Part shown: one piece after another, positions 31,988 through 40,435 of the stretch | How the letters are laid out: the number at the start of each line of letters is the position of its first letter | How positions within the stretch are numbered: the first letter of the stretch is position 1 | Assembly (NCBI RefSeq): GCF_003333315.1 | Contig: NZ_PSYR01000001.1 | Coordinates: 832,501-896,500 of the forward strand | From: Acidiferrobacter thiooxydans | GTDB taxonomy: Bacteria > Pseudomonadota > Gammaproteobacteria > Acidiferrobacterales > Acidiferrobacteraceae | Direction of reading: 5' to 3' | DNA length: 64,000 bases | Notes under the pieces: generated by a model | The model's database searches: none | What the model was told of the DNA's origin: nothing | What the model saw: only the letters and a program-made list of their open reading frames with translations | Made by a program: the position numbers and the translations under genes

Positions 31988-32739
31988 ATCCGCAGGCTGT
32001 CAGCGCCGTGCCGCGTATCGTGGTGTCGGTGGTGAGTCATGGGCAAGGCGCGCTCATCGCGCACCTTTTCTCGGATATCGCGGCCGTGTGCCGCACGCCC
32101 GTGCACGTGGTGTTGACCGTCAACCGGCCCGAGACCCTTCCGGATCTCGCGTCTCCGTTTCCTGTCACGGTCGTGCGCAATGCCGCCGTGCGCGGGTTTG
32201 GCGCCAACCACAACGCCGCCGCCACGGTGGTACCCTCCGATATCTTTTGTGTCGTGAATCCTGACGTGCGCCTGAGGCATGATCCCTTTCCGCCCCTGAT
32301 AGCGCGGCTTGAGAGTCAAGACGTGGGGGTGGCGGTGCCGCTCGTGGTCGGGAGCACGGGCGAGGCGCAAGACAGCCTGCGATCCTGGCCGACGCCGCTT
32401 GGCGCGGTACGCCGGCTCATCGCCGGGGCGCGGCCGGCAGATAGGGGTGATGACTGGGCGGCGGGGATGTTCATGGCGTTCAGGACTGCGACCTTCCGGG
32501 CGATCGGCGGCTTCGATCCCGGCTACCATCTCTATTATGAGGATTGCGATCTGTGCTGCCGGCTGCGGCTCGCCGGCCTGCGCGTGGCCGTGGCGCCGGA
32601 TGCGGTGATCATTCATGACGGTCAGCGCACCTCTCACCGTCGCCCACGCTATCTCCTGTGGCATGTACAGAGCGCGCTGCGCTTCTTTCGATCGGCCGGC
32701 TATCGGCGGTTGCGCGCGCGCCGCGCACGGTCCCTGTGA
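31984..32739 (+). CDS. family 2 glycosyltransferase
   Basis: A cytoplasmic or membrane-associated GT-A transferase of 251 aa, related to rhamnosyltransferase-like GT2 enzymes. RIVVSVVSHGQG opens the fold, GFGANHNAA near residue 75 and CVVNPDVRL near residue 92 form the nucleotide-sugar site (D-x-D equivalent N-P-D). FMAFRTATFRAIGGFDPGYHLYYEDCDLC near residue 160 is the acceptor-side block with the ED pair. Donor and acceptor cannot be determined. The GTG start overlaps the epimerase stop and the gene overlaps the next one by GTGA, so all three are coupled. Confidence 0.85.
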   Translation: MNPQAVSAVPRIVVSVVSHGQGALIAHLFSDIAAVCRTPVHVVLTVNRPETLPDLASPFPVTVVRNAAVRGFGANHNAAATVVPSDIFCVVNPDVRLRHDPFPPLIARLESQDVGVAVPLVVGSTGEAQDSLRSWPTPLGAVRRLIAGARPADRGDDWAAGMFMAFRTATFRAIGGFDPGYHLYYEDCDLCCRLRLAGLRVAVAPDAVIIHDGQRTSHRRPRYLLWHVQSALRFFRSAGYRRLRARRARSL

Positions 32740-33773
32740 GCATCAGGCCGTGGCTCATGGATGCCGCCGGGGCGTGCGTCGCCTGGCTTGTCTGCTGGCT
32801 GCTCGCTCATCCGCGCAATCCCTGGCAGGTCCTCGACTGGCCCAACGAGCGCTCGCTGCATGACCGGCCGGTACCGCGCACCGGCGGGCTTGCAATCGTC
32901 TGCGGGGTGCTGGTGGCGGCCTTCGGGCTCTCGTGGGACGCCGCGCCGGGCGGTCTCGTCACGGCCGCCGCGATCCTCGCAGTCGCGCTCGTGTCGTGGT
33001 ATGACGATCGCAAGGGGCTAAGCCCACGCCTGCGCCTGGCCGTGCATGGGGCCGCCGCCATGACGGTGGCGGTCGCCGGGATCCGACCGCCGGTCGCATG
33101 GCTACCAGGGGTTACGGTGACTCTGGGCGGCTCTATTACGGTGCTTGTCACCACGCTCTTTCTCGTATGGTGGATCAACCTCTACAACTTCATGGACGGC
33201 ATGGATGGCTTTGCAGGCGGCATGGCGGTTTTTGGGTTTGGCGCCCTGGCCATGCTCGGCTATCGCGCCCATGATCCGGCCTTTGCCGGCATTGCGCTTA
33301 TGGTGGCGTCCGCGGCCCTCGGGTTTACGGTGGCGAACTTTCCGCCAGCACGGCTATTCATGGGGGACATGGGGGCCACCGTGCTCGGGTTCATGGCCGG
33401 GATCATGATCCTCACCGGCAGTGCGCGCGGCGATTTCCCATTGTGGGCCGGGCTTGCGGTGTTTTCACCATTCCTGGTCGATGCCACCGTGACGCTCTTG
33501 AAAAGGGTGGCCCGCGGCGAGCGCCTCACGGCCGCCCACCGCGGGCATTACTACCAGCGCCTGGTGCGCGCCGGTCTATCCCATCGCCGCACCGTCCTTG
33601 GCGAATATGGTCTGATGGTGGTCTGTGGCCTGTCGGCCTACGCCGGGACCGGGGCGTCGCGACCCGTGCAATGGGCTATAATTGCCGCTTTGGCGATTCT
33701 GTACGGCGTATTGGCCGCCCTGGTGCGGTGGCGGGAGGGACATGGGCAGATTTGCGGCAAGGACGCGCGTTAA
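32736..33773 (+). CDS. polyprenyl-phosphate sugar-1-phosphate transferase, WecA/WbpL-like
   Basis: An integral membrane GT4 enzyme of 345 aa with about ten helices that starts a lipid-linked glycan by moving a sugar-1-phosphate onto undecaprenyl phosphate. The expected loops are present: RPVPRTGG near residue 45, SWYDDRKGLS (Asp pair) near 88, NLYNFMDGMDGFAG near 150, LFMGDMGATVLG near 208 and HRGHYYQRLV near 270. Its position after a WbpV-like epimerase and before a WbpM-like dehydratase parallels the wbpV-wbpL-wbpM arrangement of Pseudomonas O-antigen loci, suggesting a FucNAc- or QuiNAc-type initiating sugar. GTG 32736 is inferred from the overlap. Confidence 0.87.
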   Translation: MSIRPWLMDAAGACVAWLVCWLLAHPRNPWQVLDWPNERSLHDRPVPRTGGLAIVCGVLVAAFGLSWDAAPGGLVTAAAILAVALVSWYDDRKGLSPRLRLAVHGAAAMTVAVAGIRPPVAWLPGVTVTLGGSITVLVTTLFLVWWINLYNFMDGMDGFAGGMAVFGFGALAMLGYRAHDPAFAGIALMVASAALGFTVANFPPARLFMGDMGATVLGFMAGIMILTGSARGDFPLWAGLAVFSPFLVDATVTLLKRVARGERLTAAHRGHYYQRLVRAGLSHRRTVLGEYGLMVVCGLSAYAGTGASRPVQWAIIAALAILYGVLAALVRWREGHGQICGKDAR

Positions 33774-35634
33774 GGCGCCGAGCGGGCGCTGGGCGGTCGT
33801 GGCGCATGATCTGGTCGCGATTGCGCTCGCGTGGCTCGGGGCCTATTGGCTGCGTTTCAACATGGGTTATGTCCCGCATGTCTTTTGGGAGCAAGGCGTG
33901 CGGCTCTTGCCGGCGATTCTCGTAGTCCAGGGGCTCGTGTTCTGGGGCATGGGACTCTACCGCGGCCTGTGGCGCTTTGCCTCGGTCCCGGACCTCCTGC
34001 GCATTTTCAAGGCCATAGTAGTCAGCACGGTGGCCAGCGCCTTCGTGCTGTTTCTGTGGGTGCGGCTTGCCTGGGTGCCGCGCTCGGCCTTCGTCCTAGA
34101 CGGGTTGCTGCTTACGATGTTGCTCGGCGGCCCACGATTCTTCTACCGGTTTTTCAAGGACCGCGGGCTCTACCAGCTAGCGGGCAAGAAGGCCCTGATT
34201 GCCGGCGCCGGACGGGCCGGCGAGATGCTGGTCCGCGATCTCTTGCGCGACTCGGGTATCGGTTTCCGGCCGGTGGCGTTCGTGGATGACAATCCACGGC
34301 GCATCGGCCAGGAGATTCACGGGGTGCCGGTGGTCGGCGATTGCGGGCAATTGCCGCAAGTGGCCGAGCGTCTCGAGGTCGATATCGTGTTTATCGCCGT
34401 CACCGAGGCCAAGGCCAGCCACATGCGCCGGCTCATAGAGCTCTGCGAGCGTACCGGCCGTCCGTTTCGTATCCTTCCGGGCCTTCAGAGCGTGGTGGAC
34501 GGCCAAGTCACCGTCTCGGAGTTGCGCGAGGTGCGCATCGAGGATCTCCTCGGCCGCGAACCGGTGCTCTTGCATCAAGCCGAGATCGCCGCCGGGGTGG
34601 GCGGCAAGGCGGTGCTGGTAACCGGGGCCGGCGGTTCCATAGGATCGGAGTTGTGCCGGCAGATCGCCCAGCTTGCGCCGCGCCGACTGATCCTCTTCGA
34701 ACGCAGCGAATTCAACCTCTACAATATCGAACTCGAGCTGCGCCGCGATCATCCCGATCTCTCGTTGCTGCCGGTATTGGGTGATGTGCGCGATGCCGTG
34801 CTCGTGAACCGGGTCCTCGGACGCGAGCGCCCTGACATGATCTTTCATGCGGCCGCCTATAAGCATGTCCCGATGTTGGAAGGGCAAAGCCGAGCTGCGG
34901 TGATGAACAATGTATTCGGGACCGAGACCTTGGCGGTGGCCGCGGATCGCCATGGATGCGCGGTCTTTCTACTCATATCGACCGACAAGGCGGTGAATCC
35001 CTCCAACATCATGGGCGCCACAAAACGCGCAGCGGAGATCTTGTGTCAGGAGATGAACTCCCGCTCGCAGACACGATTTCTCACCGTGCGTTTCGGCAAT
35101 GTCCTGGGGTCTGCGGGCAGTGTCATCCCGCTTTTCAAGGCCCAGATCGCAAGTGGCGGGCCGGTCACGGTCACGCATCGCGACATCACCCGTTACTTCA
35201 TGACGATCCCCGAGGCCTGCGGGCTCATCTTGCAGTCGAGCGTCATAGGTGAGGGCGGGGAGATCTTCGTTCTCGACATGGGTGAGCCCGTACGTATCGG
35301 CTATCTCGCGGAGCAGCTGATCCTCCTGTCCGGCAAGCGGCCCGGGCAGGACATCGAGATCGTTTATACCGGGCTTAGGCCCGGCGAGAAGCTCTACGAG
35401 GAATTGTTTTATGCCGATGAGACACTACTTGAGACCGTGCACCCCAAGATCCGCGTTACCCCGGGAAGCTGTGGCGATCCGGCGGCCTTCGCCCGCGGGC
35501 TCGACCGCCTGCGCATGTTGTGCGCCGAGGACGATGAGCAGGGATTGGCGGAGGCCTTGAGGGAGGCGATAGGGCTTACGCACGCCCCGTGCGACGAGTC
35601 GGCGCGTATGACCCCCGCCCCGAGCGAGACATGA
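33742..35634 (+). CDS. WbpM/CapD-like UDP-GlcNAc 4,6-dehydratase
   Basis: A 630 aa membrane protein with four N-terminal helices (residues 17-130), a first Rossmann-like region (ALIAGAGRAGEML near 150) and a second, catalytic SDR region starting VLVTGAGGSIGSELC near 290. The family active site replaces YxxxK with MxxxK, seen here as NIMGATKRAAEI near residue 425, together with HAAAYKHVP. It converts UDP-GlcNAc to the 4-keto-6-deoxy intermediate used for QuiNAc/FucNAc-type sugars. GGGAGGGAC lies in front of ATG 33742. It overlaps the preceding transferase by 32 bases and closes the glycan locus. Confidence 0.9.
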   Translation: MGRFAARTRVKAPSGRWAVVAHDLVAIALAWLGAYWLRFNMGYVPHVFWEQGVRLLPAILVVQGLVFWGMGLYRGLWRFASVPDLLRIFKAIVVSTVASAFVLFLWVRLAWVPRSAFVLDGLLLTMLLGGPRFFYRFFKDRGLYQLAGKKALIAGAGRAGEMLVRDLLRDSGIGFRPVAFVDDNPRRIGQEIHGVPVVGDCGQLPQVAERLEVDIVFIAVTEAKASHMRRLIELCERTGRPFRILPGLQSVVDGQVTVSELREVRIEDLLGREPVLLHQAEIAAGVGGKAVLVTGAGGSIGSELCRQIAQLAPRRLILFERSEFNLYNIELELRRDHPDLSLLPVLGDVRDAVLVNRVLGRERPDMIFHAAAYKHVPMLEGQSRAAVMNNVFGTETLAVAADRHGCAVFLLISTDKAVNPSNIMGATKRAAEILCQEMNSRSQTRFLTVRFGNVLGSAGSVIPLFKAQIASGGPVTVTHRDITRYFMTIPEACGLILQSSVIGEGGEIFVLDMGEPVRIGYLAEQLILLSGKRPGQDIEIVYTGLRPGEKLYEELFYADETLLETVHPKIRVTPGSCGDPAAFARGLDRLRMLCAEDDEQGLAEALREAIGLTHAPCDESARMTPAPSET

Positions 35635-35705
35635 GGCCACCCGCCGGGCGTGCCGTGTGCGCGGGCTTGTGCAAGCCGTCCGCCGAAGACCGCGGCCATG
35701 GCGAC

Positions 35706-37991
35706 TTAGGCGGTGAGGGCGAGGAAGATCTCGGGAAGCCTCTCGGGCAGGCGCTCGATCCGGTCGATGATACTAAAGTGTTGGCCGAAGATCCGCCGGA
35801 CGTAATCGTCGGCGCGGGCATCGAGGCTGATGCAATGACAGTAGATCCCTTTACGCTCCAGTTCCCGCACCGCCTGCCGCGTATCGGCGATGAGGAACTC
35901 CGGATCGCTCACGTCGAGGTCGGAGGGTTGACCGTCGGTCAGGATGAGCAGGAGGCGCTTGTCTTTTCGGGGTTGCAATAGATAGTGCCCGGCATGCCGC
36001 AGGGCGACGCCCATACGTGTGGAGTAGCCGACCTGCATGGCCGCGAGCCGGCCACGGACATCGTCGTTCCAGGCCTCGGAGAATCCCTTGATATGCCAGA
36101 ATCGGGCTTCATGGCGGGTATTGGAATGAAACCCGGCTATGGCAAACGGGTCGCCCAATCGGTCGATGGCCCAGGCCAGCAGGGTCACCGCCTCCTGTGC
36201 CAGGGAGAACACGGTCTGATCGGCGTGGCCGCCCCGGACGGGGTCCCGGAGAGAGGCCGAAAGGTCGAGAAGCAGGCTCACTGCGACATCGCGTCTGGCG
36301 TGACGAAAGCCCTGGTTGATGCGCGGGTCGACGGTGTGGCGGCAACGATAATCGATCCACGAACGCAGGGCCCAGTCGAGGTCGAGCTCGGACCCGTCCT
36401 CCTTACGACGCAGTCGCTCGCGGTCCTGGGGCTTGATCTGGTCGAGGATGCGCGTCAGGCGTCGCGCCAGCGGGGCATTCTTCTGTAAGAGGCGCTCGAT
36501 CTCGTCGGCGCGCCCGCGCGGATGGAGATGTTCGTGGAGGGTGACATGGTCGGGGAGATAGTCTCGGGCTAGGTAGTCCCATTCCGGATAGTGATAGATG
36601 ATCGACGGGCCCTCCACTATGGCCTCCGGCGCCGCGGCGACATCGTCGGCCTCCTCGCCGACATCGATGAAGCGCCACAGATGACGGTTGTCATCGCGGT
36701 ACGGGACTTCGGTATCCGTGAAGTGGATGCGCGCAAAGGTGTCACTGGGTAGTCGGGTTTGAATGACGTATTCGGTTGCCAGGGCTGCCATCCCCTGGGT
36801 GTCGCCGTCGCCATCAGCGAGCCGGTCTTGAAAATCGCCCACGAATTTCCGGAGGAGGGGGTCATGATAGCCATGTCCCGGATCCAGGATGGCGCGCGAG
36901 AGCATGGCCAGGCGATGACGAATGCAGGATTCTTGCGCGGGGTCGCAGGCCTCTTCCCGAGGGTGCGGGTGGAGCGCGAGCAGCGGTTTACGCAGGCCGG
37001 GGAAACGACGCAGGAGCAAGGTGTCGATGCGCGCATCCTCGAACCATTCGATGGCAAGCCGCTGAAAGGGACTCCAGTTGTCGGCGACCAGGGCTTCGCT
37101 GAAGCGCCGATGCGTGGCGAGGTGCGCAAGGATCAGTCGATAGTGACCTGCGCCGTACACGCCATCGCGGTCCACGCACAGGTCGGGCAGGTGCAGGCCC
37201 AGGGCGTCCGCGTAGGGCTGTGGTCTGCGTAAGTGGTCGAAGGCCTCGGAATAGGGGATGAGCGGGCGAGGGTCATCCCACAGGGCGCGCAGGTACAGCT
37301 CCAGCTGGCGCTCGTGCGTACGCAACAGGACGCCACGTCGCTGGCGCTGGAATATCGCTTGACTGTCGGCCGAGCGCATCGCCAGATAATCGGCCTGCCG
37401 TTGCGGGTTTCCCGCGTAATGGCGCAGGCCATGTTCCACCCATTTCCGCAGACCCTCGAGGCGTACCTGGCGCAGCCGTTTAGGGGCCACGCGGATCAGT
37501 TCGGGCAGGACGTGGCTCGGGAGGATCGCGTGTCGACCATGGATGGAGGTAGTGCTGCGTCCTGCGACCTCTGCGAGGAGGTCGAGGTAGGCCGGCAGCG
37601 GCGCGTCGTGGCCCAGGGAATCGACCAGCGCCGGGAGGGTCTCGAAGAATACGCCAAGGACGTCGCCGTTGGGCGTGCGCTGGATGTGCCGCACCCAGCC
37701 CATGATGGTCGCGAGGTGTTCAGGGCCGAGTCGCGGGGCAACGGCCGGCCAGGCCTCCAGGAAGGCCAGGACCGGCTGCGCCCCGCGTCCGAGCTTGCAG
37801 AGAAAACGCGCTGCCTCGATATAAGCGGCAAGGTCGGCCTCGCCAAGGCACGCCTGTGCGGCCTGTAGGCGCGCGGCGAACACCGACTGCACGGGTGCGA
37901 ATGCGCAATCGAGTCGCCGCCGCCAGTGGTCGATGCCGTCTTGGGATGATGCGGCCTGCGGTGGTGCGCCGGGATCAGCCGAACAGGGCAT
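35706..37991 (-). CDS. cbbO: CbbO, RuBisCO activase VWA subunit
   Basis: The large adaptor of the CbbQO-type RuBisCO activase. In the known mechanism a CbbQ hexamer powers remodelling and CbbO binds RuBisCO to release inhibitory sugar phosphates. The 761 aa protein has a helical N-terminal region and a C-terminal von Willebrand A domain with the MIDAS sequence DLSAS near residue 565 and a later DGQPSD segment. NorD of denitrifiers is a relative, but adjacency to cbbM and cbbQ settles the assignment. The start overlaps the cbbQ stop region by 17 bases, so the two are coupled. No terminator is obvious in the 71-base convergent gap to the dehydratase gene. Confidence 0.92.
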   Translation of the reverse strand: MPCSADPGAPPQAASSQDGIDHWRRRLDCAFAPVQSVFAARLQAAQACLGEADLAAYIEAARFLCKLGRGAQPVLAFLEAWPAVAPRLGPEHLATIMGWVRHIQRTPNGDVLGVFFETLPALVDSLGHDAPLPAYLDLLAEVAGRSTTSIHGRHAILPSHVLPELIRVAPKRLRQVRLEGLRKWVEHGLRHYAGNPQRQADYLAMRSADSQAIFQRQRRGVLLRTHERQLELYLRALWDDPRPLIPYSEAFDHLRRPQPYADALGLHLPDLCVDRDGVYGAGHYRLILAHLATHRRFSEALVADNWSPFQRLAIEWFEDARIDTLLLRRFPGLRKPLLALHPHPREEACDPAQESCIRHRLAMLSRAILDPGHGYHDPLLRKFVGDFQDRLADGDGDTQGMAALATEYVIQTRLPSDTFARIHFTDTEVPYRDDNRHLWRFIDVGEEADDVAAAPEAIVEGPSIIYHYPEWDYLARDYLPDHVTLHEHLHPRGRADEIERLLQKNAPLARRLTRILDQIKPQDRERLRRKEDGSELDLDWALRSWIDYRCRHTVDPRINQGFRHARRDVAVSLLLDLSASLRDPVRGGHADQTVFSLAQEAVTLLAWAIDRLGDPFAIAGFHSNTRHEARFWHIKGFSEAWNDDVRGRLAAMQVGYSTRMGVALRHAGHYLLQPRKDKRLLLILTDGQPSDLDVSDPEFLIADTRQAVRELERKGIYCHCISLDARADDYVRRIFGQHFSIIDRIERLPERLPEIFLALTA

Positions 37992-38787
37992 CGATGGCGT
38001 GTTCTAGTGTGGCGCGGATATCGTCGTCATCGGTCAGCGGGTCCACCAGTGCCATGCGGCAGGCATGTTTCGCGGCCATGCCATCGGCCATGAGCGAGGC
38101 GGCGTACACCAGCAGGCGCGTGGATATACCCTCGTCTAGCCCGTGGCCTTTCAGTCTTCGCGCGCTCTCCGCGAGCCCTATGAGCCGCAATGCCAGTCCG
38201 GGATCGATACCGGTTTCGCGCGCCAGGATTTCGGCCTCCACGTCCGCTGACGGGTAGTCGAAACGAAAGGCCGTGAACCGCTGTTTGGTGGATGGTTTCA
38301 GATCCTTCACCAGGGATTGGTAGCCGGGGTTATAGGAAATCACCAACTGAAAGTCCGGATGCGCCTGTATGAGCTCACCTTTCTTGTCCAACGGCAGCTG
38401 GCGACGATGGTCGGTGAGCGGATGGATGACGACCGTGCTGTCCTGGCGCGCCTCGACGATTTCGTCCAGATAACAGATGGCCCCGTGGCGCGCGGCCTGC
38501 GTCAAAGGCCCGTCCTGCCAGCGCGTGCCGTCGCTGTCGAGCAGCCAGCGCCCGACCAGATCCGCGGCCGTCATGTCTTCGTTGCAGGCCACGGTGAGCA
38601 GGGGCCTGCCAAGTCGCCAGGCCATGTATTCGACGAAACGCGACTTACCGCAACCCGTGGGCCCCTTGATCATCACCGGCAGCCGCCTTTCATAAGCGGC
38701 CGTGAACAGGGCGATCTCCTCGGCCTGCGGGCGATAGTACGGTTCGTCTTTGATGCGGTAGTCTTTGAGAAAATCGCCATGATTCAT
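37975..38787 (-). CDS. cbbQ: CbbQ, MoxR-type AAA+ ATPase of the RuBisCO activase
   Basis: A 270 aa ATPase with Walker A GPTGCGKS near residue 41, Walker B ICYLDEI near residue 102, a sensor 1 ISYNPG near residue 150 and an arginine-finger region STKQRF. The YRPQAEE opening is characteristic of CbbQ/NorQ. It assembles into hexamers with CbbO. ATG 38787 is chosen with AAGGGA eight bases upstream; the frame remains open to 39096 inside cbbM but without similarity. The 119 bases after cbbM contain an inverted repeat that may set relative expression. Confidence 0.94.
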   Translation of the reverse strand: MNHGDFLKDYRIKDEPYYRPQAEEIALFTAAYERRLPVMIKGPTGCGKSRFVEYMAWRLGRPLLTVACNEDMTAADLVGRWLLDSDGTRWQDGPLTQAARHGAICYLDEIVEARQDSTVVIHPLTDHRRQLPLDKKGELIQAHPDFQLVISYNPGYQSLVKDLKPSTKQRFTAFRFDYPSADVEAEILARETGIDPGLALRLIGLAESARRLKGHGLDEGISTRLLVYAASLMADGMAAKHACRMALVDPLTDDDDIRATLEHAIDALFG

Positions 38788-38832
38788 GCGCGGATCCCTT
38801 TCTTTATCAAACGCGAAGACCTCTGGGAAAGC

Positions 38833-38870
38833 GTGGGCCGGAGGCCCGCAAAGGTCGCGGTCCGGCCCAC
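38833..38870 (-). promoter_or_regulatory. intercistronic hairpin between cbbM and cbbQ
   Basis: Perfect 10-base arms, GTGGGCCGGA at 38833-38842 and TCCGGCCCAC at 38861-38870, with an 18-base loop. No T-run follows on the minus strand, so it is more likely an mRNA 3'-end stabiliser or partial attenuator. It would give more cbbM than cbbQO transcript. Confidence 0.7.
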
Positions 38871-38905
38871 CGTCGTCCCGCGATCGGTTCGCGGGCGCAT
38901 GAGCG

Positions 38906-40285
38906 TTATCGATGGGAACCGATTCTGTCGCGCCAGCCGGGGTAGAGCTTGTCGGCGTCATGCGGGAAGGACTCGAAGGCACCGGCGAATTCCTTGTGCT
39001 CCTTGGCCCATGCGATGGGGTCGGCCTTGGCCTTCCAGCATTCGTAGGCCTGGCGCAGTGAAAGGGCGCCGGCTGCCGGACTATCGATGTGTCCATAGGA
39101 GCCGCCGCCGGCGGTGTTGATGACGTTGCCGTGGCCGAGGTTCTCGAAGAAGCCGGGCAGACGCAAGGCGTTCATGCCACCGGATATGATCGGGGTGGTG
39201 GGCTTCATGCCGTACCAGTTCTGGTGATACACCGGGCCCTGGCAGGCGTCGCGTTCGATCATGTAGGCGATGTTGCGATCGTCGCTCTCGCCTTCCATCT
39301 TGCCATAGCCCATGGTCCCGACATGGATGCCCGAGGCCCCCTGCAGGCGGGAGAGCTTGGCCAGCACCAGCGCCGTATATCCGCGATGGGCCGACGGCGA
39401 GGTGATCATGCCGTGACCGGCGCGATGGTAGTGCAGGTACTGGCTCGGATACTGGCGGCGGGCAGTGGTGACCATGCCGGGGCCACCCACGAAGCCGTCG
39501 ACCAGGAACGCGACCTTGTCGGCGTCGGGGCCGAAGGTCTCCAGGATGAAGTCGGCGCGCGCGCACATCTCGTAATGGTCGTCTGCGGTGATGTTCGCGG
39601 AGAACAGTTTGGCCTGGCCGGTCTTGTCCATGGCGCGTTTCATGGCATCGGCCACCAACGGAATGGTTTTCTTCAGGGGCGCGAACACCTGGTTACCCTG
39701 CGGTTCATCGTTCTTGATGAAATCCCCGCCCAGCCAGAACTGGTACGCAGCTTCGGCGAAGGGTTCGGGGCGCAGGCCCAGTTTGGGCTTGATGATAGTG
39801 CCGGCGATGTAACCGCCGTCTTTTATCGGCCGGCCGAGGATGCGCCAGAGATCCGAGATGTCCTTGCTCGGGCCGTCAAAGAGCTGGATGGCGCGCGGCG
39901 GGAAATAGATGTCGATCATCTTGGCGTGCGCAATGTCGCCCATGCCCTGGTTGTTGCCGATGGCCAGGGTCAGGAACGAGACGACCATCATGCGGCCGTC
40001 CATGAGGTTGCGATCGAAGAGGGCCAATGGATAGGCGATACGCATGTCTCCGGCAGGTTCGTCGACATAATAGACGAGCGCATCGACCCCCTTGGTGAAG
40101 TCGTCTGTGGTCGACACTTCCACGTTGGTGCCTGTGGAGGATTCGGCGGCAAAGTGCGCGGCCGAGGCAAGATATCCATAGCCGGTCTTGGGCTTCATCT
40201 TGTAGGCGACGAGAATGTGCTGGCCGCCGGCGATGAGGTCTTCTTCGTGCAGGGAAAGGTCGGCGTAGCGAGACGACTGGTCCAC
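38906..40285 (-). CDS. cbbM: form II ribulose-1,5-bisphosphate carboxylase large subunit
   Basis: Fixes CO2 onto ribulose bisphosphate to give two 3-phosphoglycerates. The 459 aa length and the sequence are form II, which uses L subunits only; no small-subunit gene is present. Catalytic blocks are [10 protein letters not shown] near residue 165, [11 protein letters not shown] near residue 190 (carbamylated Lys and metal ligands), and GGMNALRLP near residue 367. The GTG start at 40285 has AAGGAG about eight bases upstream. It is the first gene of cbbM-cbbQ-cbbO, divergent from cbbR. Form II enzymes have low CO2/O2 specificity and suit CO2-rich or low-oxygen settings. Confidence 0.98.
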   Translation of the reverse strand: MDQSSRYADLSLHEEDLIAGGQHILVAYKMKPKTGYGYLASAAHFAAESSTGTNVEVSTTDDFTKGVDALVYYVDEPAGDMRIAYPLALFDRNLMDGRMMVVSFLTLAIGNNQGMGDIAHAKMIDIYFPPRAIQLFDGPSKDISDLWRILGRPIKDGGYIAGTIIKPKLGLRPEPFAEAAYQFWLGGDFIKNDEPQGNQVFAPLKKTIPLVADAMKRAMDKTGQAKLFSANITADDHYEMCARADFILETFGPDADKVAFLVDGFVGGPGMVTTARRQYPSQYLHYHRAGHGMITSPSAHRGYTALVLAKLSRLQGASGIHVGTMGYGKMEGESDDRNIAYMIERDACQGPVYHQNWYGMKPTTPIISGGMNALRLPGFFENLGHGNVINTAGGGSYGHIDSPAAGALSLRQAYECWKAKADPIAWAKEHKEFAGAFESFPHDADKLYPGWRDRIGSHR

Positions 40286-40319
40286 AGGGTGCTCCTTGGT
40301 TGACGGGTCCGGATGAGGG

Positions 40320-40347
40320 ACTATACCTTCCCGCCATCATCAGTAAA
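40320..40347 (-). promoter_or_regulatory. predicted cbbM promoter
   Basis: On the minus strand TTTACT (40347-40342) and TATAGT (40325-40320) are 16 bases apart, about 35 bases before the cbbM GTG. Repeated AT-rich sequences lie directly upstream of the -35 box, as expected for a LysR-activated promoter. Confidence 0.55.
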
Positions 40348-40351
40348 AACG

Positions 40352-40385
40352 ATTATCTATCATAGAAACAATAGGTATTATCTAT
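40352..40385. promoter_or_regulatory. likely CbbR binding region
   Basis: The 9-mer ATTATCTAT occurs at 40352-40360 and again at 40377-40385, exactly 25 bases apart, within the only strongly AT-rich stretch between cbbM and cbbR. TATC/ATAG half-sites within it give several T-N11-A possibilities. Position and spacing suit a LysR-type activator covering the -35 side of cbbM and its own promoter. Confidence 0.6.
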
Positions 40386-40435
40386 TATTATAGGTGGGCC
40401 AACGCCGCATTACGTACATCGGTGAGGAGCGAAAG

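Noticed and set aside
35706-38787. NorQ-NorD (nitric oxide reductase accessory) identity for the MoxR/VWA pair
   Set aside because: The pair directly follows cbbM in one operon with cbbR divergent, and no norCB is present, so CbbQ-CbbO is the better call.
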